A DNA stretch of 64,000 nucleotides from Candidatus Parcubacteria bacterium (GCA_026004535.1 BPJI01000001.1:124001-188000), one strand, 5' to 3'. Counted from the stretch's first letter, positions 44,131-54,155 are shown. The notes: generated from the letters alone by a model not told the origin. Translations and numbers: made by a program.

Positions 44131-44912
44131 TCTACGGCAATTTAAAAGAGCAAAAAATTGTTAAAGAGCTAATTGAAAAAAATAAATCACCAATTTTAAT
44201 TATTGGGCCAGAAGGCGTAGGCAAGTTCTCTTTTGTTTTAGAATTTATCAAAGATAAAGATTATGAAAAAATAATTTTTAATTCACCAGAAAGATCCTTT
44301 AAAATTGACTCAGCTCGTTTTTTAGTTTCTCTAAGTCAAAGAAAAAGCAAGAAAAGAATTATTGTAATTAATGATGTTCATAAGTTTTCTTATCCTAGCC
44401 CACAAATTATTCAAGGACCACTTCTAAAAACCTTAGAAGAAACTCCCTCAGAAACAATTTTCATTTTAATTACTCATAAACAACACAAAATTTTGCCAAC
44501 AATTAGGTCTCGAAGTATTCAGGTAAAATTTGGCTTGGTTAGCAAAGAAGAAACACTAAAATTTCTAAAAGAAAATAATTTCAATGATGAGGAAATTAAT
44601 TATGCTTTAAATTTTTATCCTCATCAACCAGGTAAAGCTTTAAAATTATTAACCGAAAAAAAGAAATTAGAAATTTTTAGGCAATTTATTATTAACCAAG
44701 ATTTTGATTTAGAAAATTTAAAAAATTATTTCAACTTAAATGAGTTTTTAGAAAATTATATTTTATTTAAACGTAATGAGCTATTAAAAAAAATAAATAA
44801 ACCACTAACTAAAGAAATTTATCATCTTAAAGAAGCCTTAGATCTTTATTATAATTCTGACTATAATTTAAATTTTGAGCTTCAATTAGCTAATTTGATT
44901 TTAAATAATTAA
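44127..44912 (+). CDS. DNA polymerase III delta-prime/tau-like clamp-loader subunit
   Basis: The 261-aa protein has an AAA+ fold: YGNLKEQKIVKELI near 3-16, Walker A GPEGVGKFSF near 29-38, an atypical Walker B (IIVINDVHKFS), LLKTLEETPSETIFILIT and the arginine-finger region TIRSRSIQVKF. This is the pattern of HolB-type subunits that help load the beta clamp. It overlaps mreB by 4 nt. The Walker B lacks the usual DE pair, consistent with a non-hydrolysing delta-prime role. Confidence 0.8.
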   Translation: MIYGNLKEQKIVKELIEKNKSPILIIGPEGVGKFSFVLEFIKDKDYEKIIFNSPERSFKIDSARFLVSLSQRKSKKRIIVINDVHKFSYPSPQIIQGPLLKTLEETPSETIFILITHKQHKILPTIRSRSIQVKFGLVSKEETLKFLKENNFNDEEINYALNFYPHQPGKALKLLTEKKKLEIFRQFIINQDFDLENLKNYFNLNEFLENYILFKRNELLKKINKPLTKEIYHLKEALDLYYNSDYNLNFELQLANLILNN

Positions 44913-44915
44913 ATA

Positions 44916-45077
44916 ATGGATAGTGCTTTTAAAACATTAAAAAATATTGTTTTAATACTTTTAGTCGTTTATATTATTTCTTTTTTAATCTATACTGATT
45001 TTTTAATTAATTTAGCCAAAACCAATCCTAAATTTGATTTTAGTCGTTATTTATTTAAAATTTTAAACCTAGAATGA
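44916..45077 (+). CDS. 53-aa membrane peptide, unknown
   Basis: A short frame between holB-like and frr. The product begins MDSAFKTLKNIV, has one membrane helix (about 10-30) and a soluble tail ending FKILNLE. Its TGA overlaps the frr ATG (ATGA), which supports it as a real co-translated gene. No family recognised. Confidence 0.6.
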   Translation: MDSAFKTLKNIVLILLVVYIISFLIYTDFLINLAKTNPKFDFSRYLFKILNLE

Positions 45078-45616
45078 TCGAAGATTTAAAAAAGGAACTA
45101 GGTAAAACATTGAATGAATTTAAAGAGAGATTAAAAGAAATAAGATCCCATAAGCTTTCTTTAGGTTTTTTAGAAAATTTAGAAATTTCCCTTTATCACT
45201 CAAAATATCCTTTAAAAGCTCTTTGTTTAATATCGCAAATTGATCCTTTAACTTTTCGCTTAGAACCTTATGACCCTAATTCTTTAAAAGAGATTGAGAT
45301 TGCTCTTTTGGAAAGGAAGATGGGAATTTCAGTAATTAAAGAAAAAAATAGTTTATTAGTTAAATTTCCACCATTAACTGAAGAAGCAAAAAAAGAAATA
45401 ATCAAATCTTTAAATAATTTAAAAGAAGAAATAAGAGTTAAAGGTAGAATAACCAGGGATGAATTTTTGAAAAGGTTGAAAGCTGATAAAGAAGAGGGTA
45501 AGATTTCCGAGGATTATTTTTATAAAACTAAAGAGAATTTTGACAAAGAAATTGATAAATTTAATCAAGAGGTCGAGAACATTTTCAAACAAAAAGAAAA
45601 AGAAATTTTGTCATGA
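45074..45616 (+). CDS. frr: ribosome recycling factor
   Basis: Splits post-termination ribosomes with EF-G. The 180-aa protein has the C-terminal signature PPLTEEAKKEIIKSL near 100-114 with RVKGRITRDEFLKRLKADKEEGKISEDYF and a terminal NIFKQKEKEIL helix, fitting the three-helix bundle of RRF. The N-terminal segment is more diverged than usual. Overlaps neighbours by 4 nt on both sides. Confidence 0.88.
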   Translation: MIEDLKKELGKTLNEFKERLKEIRSHKLSLGFLENLEISLYHSKYPLKALCLISQIDPLTFRLEPYDPNSLKEIEIALLERKMGISVIKEKNSLLVKFPPLTEEAKKEIIKSLNNLKEEIRVKGRITRDEFLKRLKADKEEGKISEDYFYKTKENFDKEIDKFNQEVENIFKQKEKEILS

Positions 45617-46632
45617 CCCTGATTGCTTTTTTATTTTTTATTGGTTTGTTAATTTTAGTTCATGAATTAGGGCATTTTCTCGGTGCTAAAAAGGTTGGTC
45701 TTAAAGTTGAAGAATTTTCAATCGGTTTCCCACCAAAAATTTTTTCCAAAAAAATTAAAGATACGGTTTATTCTTTAGGCTTAATTTTATTTGGTGGTTA
45801 TGTTAAATTAAAAGGCGAAAATGATCCGCAGGATTTAGAAGGGTTTTTAAATTTAAAACCAATAAAGAAATTAATCGTTGTTTTAGCTGGCATCTTTTTT
45901 AACATTATTTTGGCTTACTTTTTCTTTGCTTTTAGTTTAAATCTAGGTTATCCAGTTGAGACAAATAAAATTTTTGTTTCTGGTTTTTTAAATAAAAATA
46001 CTCAGGGTTATAAATATTTTAAGATCGGCGATGAAATTGTGGCTGTTAAAATTAATGATAAAATCTTTAAACCAGAAAGTCCTCTTGCTTTATCTAAATT
46101 TTTAAAGGAAAATCAAGGTAAAGAAGTTGAAATTTTTTATTTAAGAGATGGTCAAGAATTATCAGCTAAAGTTGTGCCACCAGTTGGTTTTTACATAGCT
46201 AATTTTAAATTAGAAAAAACCTCCTTGCCCTATAGTTTCATTTTAGCTTTTGAAAAAACTTTTACTTCTTTTAAAAAAATAATTTTTGGTTTTGGTCAGG
46301 CAATTAAAAGTTTAATCACTAAAGAAAAAATTGATTTAGAGATAATTGGACCAGTTGGCATTTATAATTTATTTGACAATTTTAAAAATTTTGGTTTAGG
46401 TTATTTATTTTATTTTTTAGCTGTTTTATCTTTAAATTTAGCTTTTATTAATCTTTTACCTTTTCCAGCTTTAGATGGTGGTCGAGCGATTTTTATTATT
46501 TTTGAAATTTTAACTCGCAAAAGAATTAATTACCAAAAAGAAGAAATAATTCATCGACTTGGTTTTATTTTTTTACTGTTTTTACTTCTAGTGGTCACTT
46601 TTAAAGATATTTATAAATTATGGTTCAAATAG
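45613..46632 (+). CDS. rseP: site-2 protease, RseP/M50 family
   Basis: Intramembrane zinc metalloprotease. The 339-aa protein shows HELGH near 17-21 in the first membrane helix and a GGYVKLKGE segment near 57-65. A PDZ domain follows (about 120-195), and NLLPFPALDGGR near 280-291 supplies the second zinc ligand. Helices and order are standard. In other bacteria it processes anti-sigma factors or signal peptides; the substrate here is unknown. Overlaps proS by 13 nt. Confidence 0.93.
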   Translation: MTLIAFLFFIGLLILVHELGHFLGAKKVGLKVEEFSIGFPPKIFSKKIKDTVYSLGLILFGGYVKLKGENDPQDLEGFLNLKPIKKLIVVLAGIFFNIILAYFFFAFSLNLGYPVETNKIFVSGFLNKNTQGYKYFKIGDEIVAVKINDKIFKPESPLALSKFLKENQGKEVEIFYLRDGQELSAKVVPPVGFYIANFKLEKTSLPYSFILAFEKTFTSFKKIIFGFGQAIKSLITKEKIDLEIIGPVGIYNLFDNFKNFGLGYLFYFLAVLSLNLAFINLLPFPALDGGRAIFIIFEILTRKRINYQKEEIIHRLGFIFLLFLLLVVTFKDIYKLWFK

Positions 46633-48119
46633 GGAAAGGAAATTTTTCTGACTGGTATATTAACCTTATTTTAAAAGCTAACCTGATTGATTATGGGCCA
46701 GTTAAGGGCACGATTGTTTTTAAGCCTTATGGTTATCGAATTTGGGAAAAATTAATGTTTATTGTTGATAATGAAATCAAACAATTTGGCACACAAAATG
46801 TTTACTTCCCAATTTTTATTCCCGAAAGTTTTTTAAGCAAAGAAAAAGAACACTTAGAAGGTTTTTCACCTGAGGTAGCCGTGGTAACTTATGCCGGTGG
46901 CGAAGAGTTAAAAGAAAAATTGATTGTTAGACCAACTTCAGAAACAATAATGTATCCAATTGTGGCTAAATGGATTAAATCTTATCGTGACCTACCTTTA
47001 ATTATCAATCAATGGACAAATGTTATTCGTTGGGAAAAAAGACCATTTCCTTTTATTCGCAATACTGAATTTTTATGGCACGAAGGGCACAGTTTGCACT
47101 CTAGTCACCAATCAGCCTTAGAATTAGTTTTTAAAGTTTTAGCTATGTATCAAAAGATTTATCAAGATGTTTTGTGTATCTATGGTGTTAGCGGCAGAAA
47201 ATCAGAATCAGAAAAATTTGCTGGTGCCTTGGCAACTTATACTTATGAAATTTTAATGCCTGATGGCAAAGCTTTGCAAGGCTGTACTTCTCATGATTTA
47301 GGTCAAAATTTTGCCAAGGTTTTTAATGTTCGTTTTCAAGATAAAGATAAAAAATTAAAATATGTTTGGCAAACATCATGGGCAATAACAACTCGAGCTA
47401 TCGGTGCTTTAATTGGTGTTCATGGTGATGATTATGGTTTGATTTTGCCGCCAAAAATTGCGCCTTATCAAGTTGTTGTTATCCCTATTTATGATAAAAA
47501 GCATGATAAAAAAATAAGGGCTTTTATTGAAGATATACAAAAAGAACTGACGCAAGTATATATTTCTGTAAGTTCTGCGTTATTTCCGCGTCTTTCTGCA
47601 TTAGATATTTATGTTGATGATTCAGAACATACGCCTGGTTATAAATTTAATGAATGGGAATTAAAAGGCGCACCACTAAGAATTGAAATTGGTTATCAAG
47701 AATTGAAAAATCAAACTTTAACTTGTTTTCGGCGAGATAAAAGAGAAAGATTTAAATTAAAATTAAATGAATTAAAAAATAATCTCAGTAATATTTTTAC
47801 TGAGATTGAAAAAAATTTATTTTTAAGATCAAAAGAATTTACTGAAAAAAATACTTATTTTGTTAAGGATTACCAGGAGTTTAAAAAAATTATGAAAACA
47901 AAAAGAGGATTTATTCAAGCTTATTGGTGCGAAAAAGAAGAATGTGAGAGTAAAATTAAGGAAGAGACAAAAGCAACAACAAGATGTCTTCCTTTGGATA
48001 TTAAAAATTCGCGGATTACGAATTATAAGTTACGACTTACAAATTACAGTTCAAAGGGAAAATGTGTTTATTGTGGTAAAAAAGCCAGAAATGTCTGGCT
48101 TTTTGCCCAGAGCTATTAA
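46620..48119 (+). CDS. proS: prolyl-tRNA synthetase, archaeal/eukaryotic-type
   Basis: Class II synthetase (499 aa) of the ProRS-3 type. It has motif 1 around VYFPIFIPES near 61-70, VRPTSETIMYPIVAKW near 101-116, motif 2 TNVIRWEKRPFPFIRNTEFLWHEGH near 136-160, GCTSHDLGQNFAKVF, and motif 3 region TTRAIGALIGVHGDD. A C-terminal zinc-type region (CEKEEC, CVYC) fits the archaeal-type tail. Repeat-derived sequence occurs in frame at 47543-47605 (ELTQVYISVSSALF) and 48003-48052 (SRITNYKLRLTNYS). A terminator hairpin overlaps the last codons. Confidence 0.93.
   Translation: MVQIGKGNFSDWYINLILKANLIDYGPVKGTIVFKPYGYRIWEKLMFIVDNEIKQFGTQNVYFPIFIPESFLSKEKEHLEGFSPEVAVVTYAGGEELKEKLIVRPTSETIMYPIVAKWIKSYRDLPLIINQWTNVIRWEKRPFPFIRNTEFLWHEGHSLHSSHQSALELVFKVLAMYQKIYQDVLCIYGVSGRKSESEKFAGALATYTYEILMPDGKALQGCTSHDLGQNFAKVFNVRFQDKDKKLKYVWQTSWAITTRAIGALIGVHGDDYGLILPPKIAPYQVVVIPIYDKKHDKKIRAFIEDIQKELTQVYISVSSALFPRLSALDIYVDDSEHTPGYKFNEWELKGAPLRIEIGYQELKNQTLTCFRRDKRERFKLKLNELKNNLSNIFTEIEKNLFLRSKEFTEKNTYFVKDYQEFKKIMKTKRGFIQAYWCEKEECESKIKEETKATTRCLPLDIKNSRITNYKLRLTNYSSKGKCVYCGKKARNVWLFAQSY
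48079..48104 (+). terminator. intrinsic terminator inside the proS 3' end
   Basis: AAAAAGCCAGA (48079-48089) pairs with TCTGGCTTTTT (48094-48104) around a 4-nt loop, ending in T5, 15 nt before the proS stop. It may reduce read-through into the downstream mreB-mreC-mreD genes. Confidence 0.65.
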
Positions 48120-49132
48120 TGATCAAAATTAGAAAAGAATTATTTATTGCTATTGATTTAGGAACTTCTTATACCAAAGTTTACGTTAAGGAATTAGGCA
48201 TGGTTGAAGAATTGCCGACTGTTATTGCTTTGAATCGTAGAAATAGAAGTGTTATTAGTTTTGGCGAGGAAGCTAAAAAAATGATTGGTCGTAATCCCCA
48301 AAATATTGATGTTGTCAGGCCAGTTCTTAGAGGAATTGTGACTCATTTTGATGAAGCTTTAATCTTTTTAGAAAATGTTTTGGAAAAAATAAAAAAAGAT
48401 TTTTTGCCTCTTTTTGGTTTAAAGTTGATAATCGGTATCCCCTTAGATCTAACTGAAGTTCAGAAAAAAGGAGTAGTAGATGTTGGTTTAGGAGCCGGAG
48501 CCAAAGAGGTTTATTTAGTTGAAGAACCAGTAGCTGCTGCTTTGGGTGCTAATTTAGACATTGAACAAGCCAAGGGTATTTTAATTGTTGATATTGGTGG
48601 CGGCACAACTGATATCGCTTTAATTTCTTTAGGCGGTGTTGTTTTGGGTAAAAGCATTAGGATCGGTGGTGATACTTTTAATGAAAGTATAATCAATTAT
48701 TTAAAATCAAAATATGGTTTAATTATTGGTGAAGGTCAGGCTGAAGAAGCGAAAATTTCAATTGGCACAATCAATTTAAAATCAGGTAGTTTTTTAATTA
48801 AAGGCAGAGATATTTTAACTGGTTTGCCTAAAGAAATTAATTTTTTCAGCCAAGATTTAAGGGAAAGCATCTTAGAAAATTTAGATGATATAGTTTTAAA
48901 TGTGAAAGATATCATAAATCTATCTCCGCCAGATCTTTTGGGCGATATTAGTTCTTCAGGGATTTATCTTTCAGGCGGTGGTTCTTTGATTGATGGTATC
49001 GATAATTTTTTAGAAAAAGAAATTAAACTTAAAATTAATTTAGTTGAAGAACCAAAATATGCTGTTATTCGCGGTTTGGGAAAAATCGTTGAAGATTTTG
49101 TTCATTTTAAAAAATTAATCAACTATGCTTAG
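48119..49132 (+). CDS. mreB: MreB paralogue (second copy)
   Basis: A 337-aa actin-like protein with AIDLGTSYTKVYVKEL near 11-26, RPVLRGIVTHFDEA, the phosphate-2 motif IVDIGGGTTDIALIS and SGGGSLIDGIDNF. It shares overall length and motif spacing with the first MreB but is clearly diverged. It directly precedes mreC, so it is likely the MreB of the core elongasome while the first copy may be a partner. The start overlaps the proS stop by 1 nt. Confidence 0.92.
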   Translation: MIKIRKELFIAIDLGTSYTKVYVKELGMVEELPTVIALNRRNRSVISFGEEAKKMIGRNPQNIDVVRPVLRGIVTHFDEALIFLENVLEKIKKDFLPLFGLKLIIGIPLDLTEVQKKGVVDVGLGAGAKEVYLVEEPVAAALGANLDIEQAKGILIVDIGGGTTDIALISLGGVVLGKSIRIGGDTFNESIINYLKSKYGLIIGEGQAEEAKISIGTINLKSGSFLIKGRDILTGLPKEINFFSQDLRESILENLDDIVLNVKDIINLSPPDLLGDISSSGIYLSGGGSLIDGIDNFLEKEIKLKINLVEEPKYAVIRGLGKIVEDFVHFKKLINYA

Positions 49133-49844
49133 AAAAAAAATTAAAAATATATTTTTTGTTTTGCTGGCTAGTCTTTTGTTTTTCTGGTTTAGTCAAAAAG
49201 TTTATGCTCAGCAAGAAGTTTTTTTTAATTTATCTTTAGGTTGGCAAAATTTAATTAAAAATCTTTGGCAAAAAATCTTTCCTCAAACCGAAGACGATGC
49301 TTATAAAGAAAAATACTATGAACTTTTACAGGAATTGGCTAAATTAAAATTAACTCTAAAACAAATCAAGGAAACTGAAATAATAACTAATCGAGAAAAA
49401 TATCTACCTAATCTAACCGAAGCTAAAATTTTAAAAATCGACCCTCTTGGCTATATTTACGCCGAAAATCCAGGAATTAAGGAGGAAGCAATTGTTCTTG
49501 ATCAAAACTGGTCATTAGTTGGTAAAGTGGTTAAGGTTAGTAAAAATTATTTAGTTGTGGCTTCTTTAAATTTGCCCGGAATTGAATTTAATACTGCTAA
49601 TATAGATGGTGAACTTTTGGGTTTAGGGAAAACAATTTCTAATGGTTTTTTGGAAGTTAATTTTATTGATCCCAAACTTAAAATAAAAATTAATGACTTT
49701 GTTTTAACTTATGGTGATGATAATTATCCCTCAGGCTTTTTAGTTGGTACAGTTAATAAAATTAATAAAACTCAATTAGGCCAACAAATAATTGTTAAAC
49801 TTTCCTTTAATCTTGATTCGGGCAAGATTTATTTAATTAAATGA
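49125..49844 (+). CDS. mreC: rod shape-determining protein MreC
   Basis: The 239-aa protein has an N-terminal membrane helix (about 7-28), a coiled-coil stretch (about 62-88) and a beta-rich periplasmic domain (EAKILKIDPLGYIYAENPG, GKVVKVSKNYLVV). This is the MreC layout that scaffolds PBP2 and links it to MreB. It overlaps mreB by 8 nt and mreD by 4 nt. Confidence 0.88.
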   Translation: MLRKKIKNIFFVLLASLLFFWFSQKVYAQQEVFFNLSLGWQNLIKNLWQKIFPQTEDDAYKEKYYELLQELAKLKLTLKQIKETEIITNREKYLPNLTEAKILKIDPLGYIYAENPGIKEEAIVLDQNWSLVGKVVKVSKNYLVVASLNLPGIEFNTANIDGELLGLGKTISNGFLEVNFIDPKLKIKINDFVLTYGDDNYPSGFLVGTVNKINKTQLGQQIIVKLSFNLDSGKIYLIK

Positions 49845-50239
49845 TTCTTGATTTATTATTTTTAATTTTTATTCAGCCCTTAGTAATTTCAATTTTTTTC
49901 TTTTTAGCGCCAGTTCTTAAATATTTTTTTCAAAACAAAAACGAAAAGCTAATTTTAAATTTAGTTATTTTTTCCTTAATCACTGATTTAATTTTTATTA
50001 AACCATTAGGATTTTTTTTACTAATAACCTCTTTGGCTTTATTTTTAATTTCCTTATTGGAAAAATTTTTAGGCACTACTTATTTTTATCAAAAATTAAT
50101 TTATCTTTTGATTTTTAATCTCATTTTTTTAGGTTTATTTTTATATTTAACAACCAAACAAATTTTCGTTCCCTTTTTGCTTAAATTTTTAATTTTTAAT
50201 ATAATTTTTCAACTAATCTATCTTTTTATCAGAAAATGA
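49841..50239 (+). CDS. mreD: MreD-like membrane protein
   Basis: A 132-aa, very hydrophobic protein with about four to five predicted helices, placed between mreC and the PBP2 gene with 4-nt overlaps on both sides. Sequence similarity to MreD is weak by eye; the assignment rests mainly on position, size and topology. It would be the membrane component of the elongasome. Confidence 0.65.
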   Translation: MILDLLFLIFIQPLVISIFFFLAPVLKYFFQNKNEKLILNLVIFSLITDLIFIKPLGFFLLITSLALFLISLLEKFLGTTYFYQKLIYLLIFNLIFLGLFLYLTTKQIFVPFLLKFLIFNIIFQLIYLFIRK

Positions 50240-52020
50240 TTGATGAAGAAATTCTTTTTCAACCCCGGGGCAAAAGAGTTAAGACAAGTTATTTTAAGAA
50301 TCAAAACATCTTTCTTTTCGTTTTTTCTTTAATTTTTCTTTCAGGCTTAATTTATTTTTTCTACCTACAGATTTTCTTTAAACAAAAATATTTAGCTCTT
50401 GAAAAAAATTTAAAGACAATTACTTATTTTGCTTTCCCTCCTCGAGGAAAAATTTTAGATTCCCAAGGAAAAACTTTAGCTGAAGCTGAACTTACTTTTG
50501 ATGCCTATGTTGATTTAAATAAAATTCAACAATTACCATTTCAACTTTCAGGTAAATTTTTTTATCGTGGTAGTCAATTAATTATAAGAGACATTCCTCG
50601 AGAGATTGCTTTAAATTTTTTAACTAAAAAAATTGATGGCTTAGAGATTGTGCCTTCTTTTAAAAGAGTTTATTTAGGTCATGAAGAGATTGGTAGTCTA
50701 ATTGGTTATGTTGGTTTTCCTTCGAAAAATGAAACAAAATATTATCAAGAAGAATTTGTTGGCAAATCAGGTCTTGAATTGGTCTATCAAGATTATCTTA
50801 GGGGCGAGTTGGGTGAAATTGTTTATCAAATTCAAAAAAATAATTTAAGGAAGATAAAAGAAACCCAACCGCAGCCAGGTAAAAATTTGGTTTTAACTAT
50901 TAATTATGATTTCCAGAAAAAGGCTTATGAGTTAATTGATGATTATTTAAGAAGAAACAATTATAAAAAAGCTGCTTTTATAGCTTTAAATCCAAATACT
51001 GGAGAAATTATTTCCTTAATTTCCTATCCTTCTTATGACCCCAATTGGTTTTTAACTAATCCAGATAAAGTCAATCAAATTTTGCAAGACAAAAATCAAC
51101 CTTTGTTTAATCGAGTCGTGAGTGGTCTTTATGCTCCTGGTTCAACAATTAAATTAATTGTTGCTGCCGGTGCTTTAGAGGAAAAAATTGTTAGTCCAGA
51201 GACAGAAATTTATGCTGCTGGCGAGCTTAGATTACCTAATCCTTATTTTCCTGGTACTTATTCTATTTTTAAAGATAATAAAATTCATGGTTGGACAAAT
51301 ATCTATAGGGCAATTGCTGACTCAGTTAATATTTATTTTTATGTTGTTGGCGGTGGTTATCCTTATGCTAATGATAAAATTCCAATCAGACAAGGCTTAG
51401 GCATTGAAAGATTGAATAAATGGTGGCAAAATTTTGGTTTAGGTCAAAAAACAGGCGTTGATTTAAACGGTGAAAAATCTGGCTTTTTACCATCGCCTCA
51501 AACAAAAGCAAAGAATATTTTTGACCCTACCTGGCGTTTAGGTGATACTTATAATGTCGCAATTGGTCAAGGAGATATTTTGGTTACACCACTTCAAATT
51601 GCTTTATGGACAAGTGCTTTTACAAATAATAAAATTTACCAACCATTTATCGTCAAAAAAATTATTGATGATCAAGGAAAAATTATTTTTGAAAGGCAGT
51701 CAAAAATTTTAAAAGAAAATTTAATCAGCGAAGAAAATTTAAAAATAATCCAGAAAGCAATGAGAATGACAGTTACTCAGGGAACAGCTCAAATTCTTAA
51801 TGATTTACCAGTTGCAGTTGCTGGCAAAAGTGGAACTCCGGAAATTTTTGCTAAAAAGAAATTGAATGCTATTTTTACTGGTTATTTTCCATTTGAAAAA
51901 CCCGAAGTTGTAATGACTTTACTAATTGAAGATGTGCCAAGTGGTTCAGTCGCTACTTTACCTTTGTATAAAGAATTAGTCAAAGCTTATCTAGAATCAG
52001 AACATGGAAGAAATTTTTGA
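50236..52020 (+). CDS. mrdA: penicillin-binding protein 2 (elongasome transpeptidase)
   Basis: Class B PBP of 594 aa. It has a membrane helix (about 25-46), the pedestal domain with FPPRGKILDSQGKTLAE near 73-89 and KSGLELVYQDYLRG, and the transpeptidase domain with STIK near 305 (in APGSTIKL), SVN near 373 and KSGT near 531. All active-site motifs are present. It cross-links glycan during elongation. It overlaps mreD by 4 nt and the thyX remnant by 17 nt. Confidence 0.93.
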   Translation: MIDEEILFQPRGKRVKTSYFKNQNIFLFVFSLIFLSGLIYFFYLQIFFKQKYLALEKNLKTITYFAFPPRGKILDSQGKTLAEAELTFDAYVDLNKIQQLPFQLSGKFFYRGSQLIIRDIPREIALNFLTKKIDGLEIVPSFKRVYLGHEEIGSLIGYVGFPSKNETKYYQEEFVGKSGLELVYQDYLRGELGEIVYQIQKNNLRKIKETQPQPGKNLVLTINYDFQKKAYELIDDYLRRNNYKKAAFIALNPNTGEIISLISYPSYDPNWFLTNPDKVNQILQDKNQPLFNRVVSGLYAPGSTIKLIVAAGALEEKIVSPETEIYAAGELRLPNPYFPGTYSIFKDNKIHGWTNIYRAIADSVNIYFYVVGGGYPYANDKIPIRQGLGIERLNKWWQNFGLGQKTGVDLNGEKSGFLPSPQTKAKNIFDPTWRLGDTYNVAIGQGDILVTPLQIALWTSAFTNNKIYQPFIVKKIIDDQGKIIFERQSKILKENLISEENLKIIQKAMRMTVTQGTAQILNDLPVAVAGKSGTPEIFAKKKLNAIFTGYFPFEKPEVVMTLLIEDVPSGSVATLPLYKELVKAYLESEHGRNF

Positions 52021-53637
52021 AAAACCAAATTTAAATGAAGAAGAAAAATATTTAATCGAGCCATTTTTTACCAATTTAGATAAATCAGTTTATGGTATTT
52101 TGTTTTTGCCTCCAGAAGTTGTTGGTGCCTTGTGTTCTCGCGCTTCAAGAGCTAAAGAAGATTTGAGAATTGTTTTCCTTAAAGAATTTGTTAAACCATT
52201 TTTAGAAACTGAATATGGTAAAAGTTTGAAAAATTTTATTGATTTTTTACACCAACATCCAGCCGAAGTTTTATTTAACAATCCTAAAGCTAGAGAATTT
52301 TATATTAAATGGTTAGCTGAATATGGTGATGATTCAATTGCTCAAATGGCTGGTACTCATTTAGTTTACTCATCTTTATCTCAAATTGCTATTAAGCATA
52401 TTGAAAATCAAAGAATTGGTCTAGCTCCAATTGAAAAATCAACTCGTTATGTTGATTATTCTCTTAAGATTAATAATCATTATCTTTATTTTACACCGCC
52501 AGAAATTGAAAAACTTGGTTTGAAAGAGGAATATGAAAAAACAATAGACAATATTTTCGAAACTTACATTTTTCTTTTTCAAAAATACCTTGATTACTTA
52601 AAGATTAAATATTCTGAAGAAAAGGAAATTGTTTTAAAAACAAAAGTTTTTGATACGATTAGAATAATTTTACCTTTAAGTACATTAGGACAATTAGCTC
52701 TTTTTGGCAATGGCCAAGCATTTGAATATTTAATTAATAGATCATTAGAGCATCCTTTGGCAGAAATAAGATGGTTAGGTCAAAGGGCTTATGAAGAATT
52801 AAATAAAATTATTCCGGCATTTTTAAGAAGAGTTGAAAAAGAAGAAAGTAAAGAATATAGAAAATATTTAGGCTCAAAGAAGCCAAAAAATTAGAGAAAT
52901 TCAATTTTGAAGATCGATAAGACGCTTAAGACGTCAATACTCTTAAGATAAAGTTAAATTAATCGAATATGATCCCTGAAGGTGAAGATAAGATAATTGC
53001 TGGACTTTTGTATCCTGAAGTCTAAAGAACCTTATGAGAAAATTTTAGCTAAAGTTAAGAAGCCTTTCTTTATCAGAGAAAGAAGAAAGATTTTAGAAAA
53101 AGTTTTGAAAGAGAGAAAATATCGCTGGTATAAAGTGCCTCGAGCTTTTGAAAATGTTTATTTAAGATTTGAAATTTTATTAAATATTGGTGCTTGGCGA
53201 GATTTACAAAGACATCGAATGCAAACTCAATATCATCAAAAATTTACACATTGATAATGGCTTTGATGTCCCTGAAGAATTAAAAGAAATTGGTTTGGAA
53301 GAAAAATTTATCTTCAGCTATTAAAAAATTAGAAACCTTTTATCAAAAAATTAAAGATCCAGATTTAGCTCAATATGCAGTTAGTTTTGCCCATCGCGTT
53401 CGTTTTATTCAATATCAAAATTTAAGACAATTTTTTTGGGAAACAGAACTAAGAACAACTCCCCAGGGCCATCCTGATTATCGTAAAATCGAGCAAGAAA
53501 AAGCAAAAATAATTCAAAAAATTTATCCTTTGATTGCTAAATATTTATTAGTTGATTTTCAGGAATATGAATTTGCCCGACGCGAAAGCATTAAAAAAAT
53601 AAAAGTCAAAGAAGAAGAATTAAGAAAGATGATATAA
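52004..53637 (+). pseudogene. thyX: decayed ThyX-like tandem-domain protein
   Basis: The first domain (52004-52894, 296 aa) is an open ThyX-fold frame with SALCSRAS-type and IEKSTRYVDYS segments. The second follows in pieces. VKLIEYDP then PEGEDKIIAGLLYP shifts frame near 52976. KEPYEKILAKVKK...LQRHRMQTQYHQKF (the ThyX RHR motif) lies at 53027-53254. NLSSAIKKLETFYQ to the end lies at 53290-53637. At least three or four single-base shifts lie within about 350 nt while flanking genes are intact, so this is likely a pseudogene. The first domain might still be translated. Confidence 0.78.
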
Positions 53638-53671
53638 TTATTTTAGGTCAAAATTAAATTTATTTTTTAAG

Positions 53672-53863
53672 ATGAATAATCATATATATAATTTATTTTC
53701 TCAATTGGTTCAAAATCGAAGAAGTATTTATCGGATTCAAAAGTTTTATTTAAAAGATGCTCGAGGTTGTAAAAAATGCCTGGATTTTTGGAAGCAAGTT
53801 TTAAAGCAAAAAGAAGCAGAGACAAAAGAACTTATTAATTTAATCAAGGCTCATAAAATCTAA
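53672..53863 (+). CDS. small basic protein, 63 aa, unknown
   Basis: A short soluble frame rich in Lys, Arg, Gln and aromatic residues (RSIYRIQKFYLKDARGC) with a KKCLDFW segment and a charged C-terminal helix. A TATAAT (53632-53637) lies 35 nt upstream within the thyX remnant end. No family recognised; moderate doubt that it is a gene. Confidence 0.45.
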   Translation: MNNHIYNLFSQLVQNRRSIYRIQKFYLKDARGCKKCLDFWKQVLKQKEAETKELINLIKAHKI

Positions 53864-54155
53864 ATTTACTCATCTCCACTACTTAATACCATAGTATTCA
53901 TATCGGGACAGATGATATCCCGATATTTTTCTGAAGCTGAGAACTTGGAAGCTTATCCTAAACTCTACGTGGTTTAGGGTTATTTTCTGTTAGTTCTGTG
54001 TTTTATAACAGAAAAAGATTTCAAACTTAAAACTGGTTCAATTCTCTATTGCTACGTAGCAATGAACTTTTTGCCTTTTTTATTAGAAATTTAAAATTTA
54101 AGACGTAAGACGTCTTAAACATTAATTTATGCTATGAAACTAGGAAGCTGAGAAG
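53864..54155. repeat. intergenic repeat cluster
   Basis: About 290 nt with no gene. It holds a palindrome copy ATATCGGGACAG/ATCCCGATAT (53898-53928), a GAAGCTG cluster (53931-53956), a CAGAACT-family copy (53979-54012), an AAGACGTAAGACGTCTT palindrome near 54098 and a second GAAGCTG cluster (54136-54157). Confidence 0.65.
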
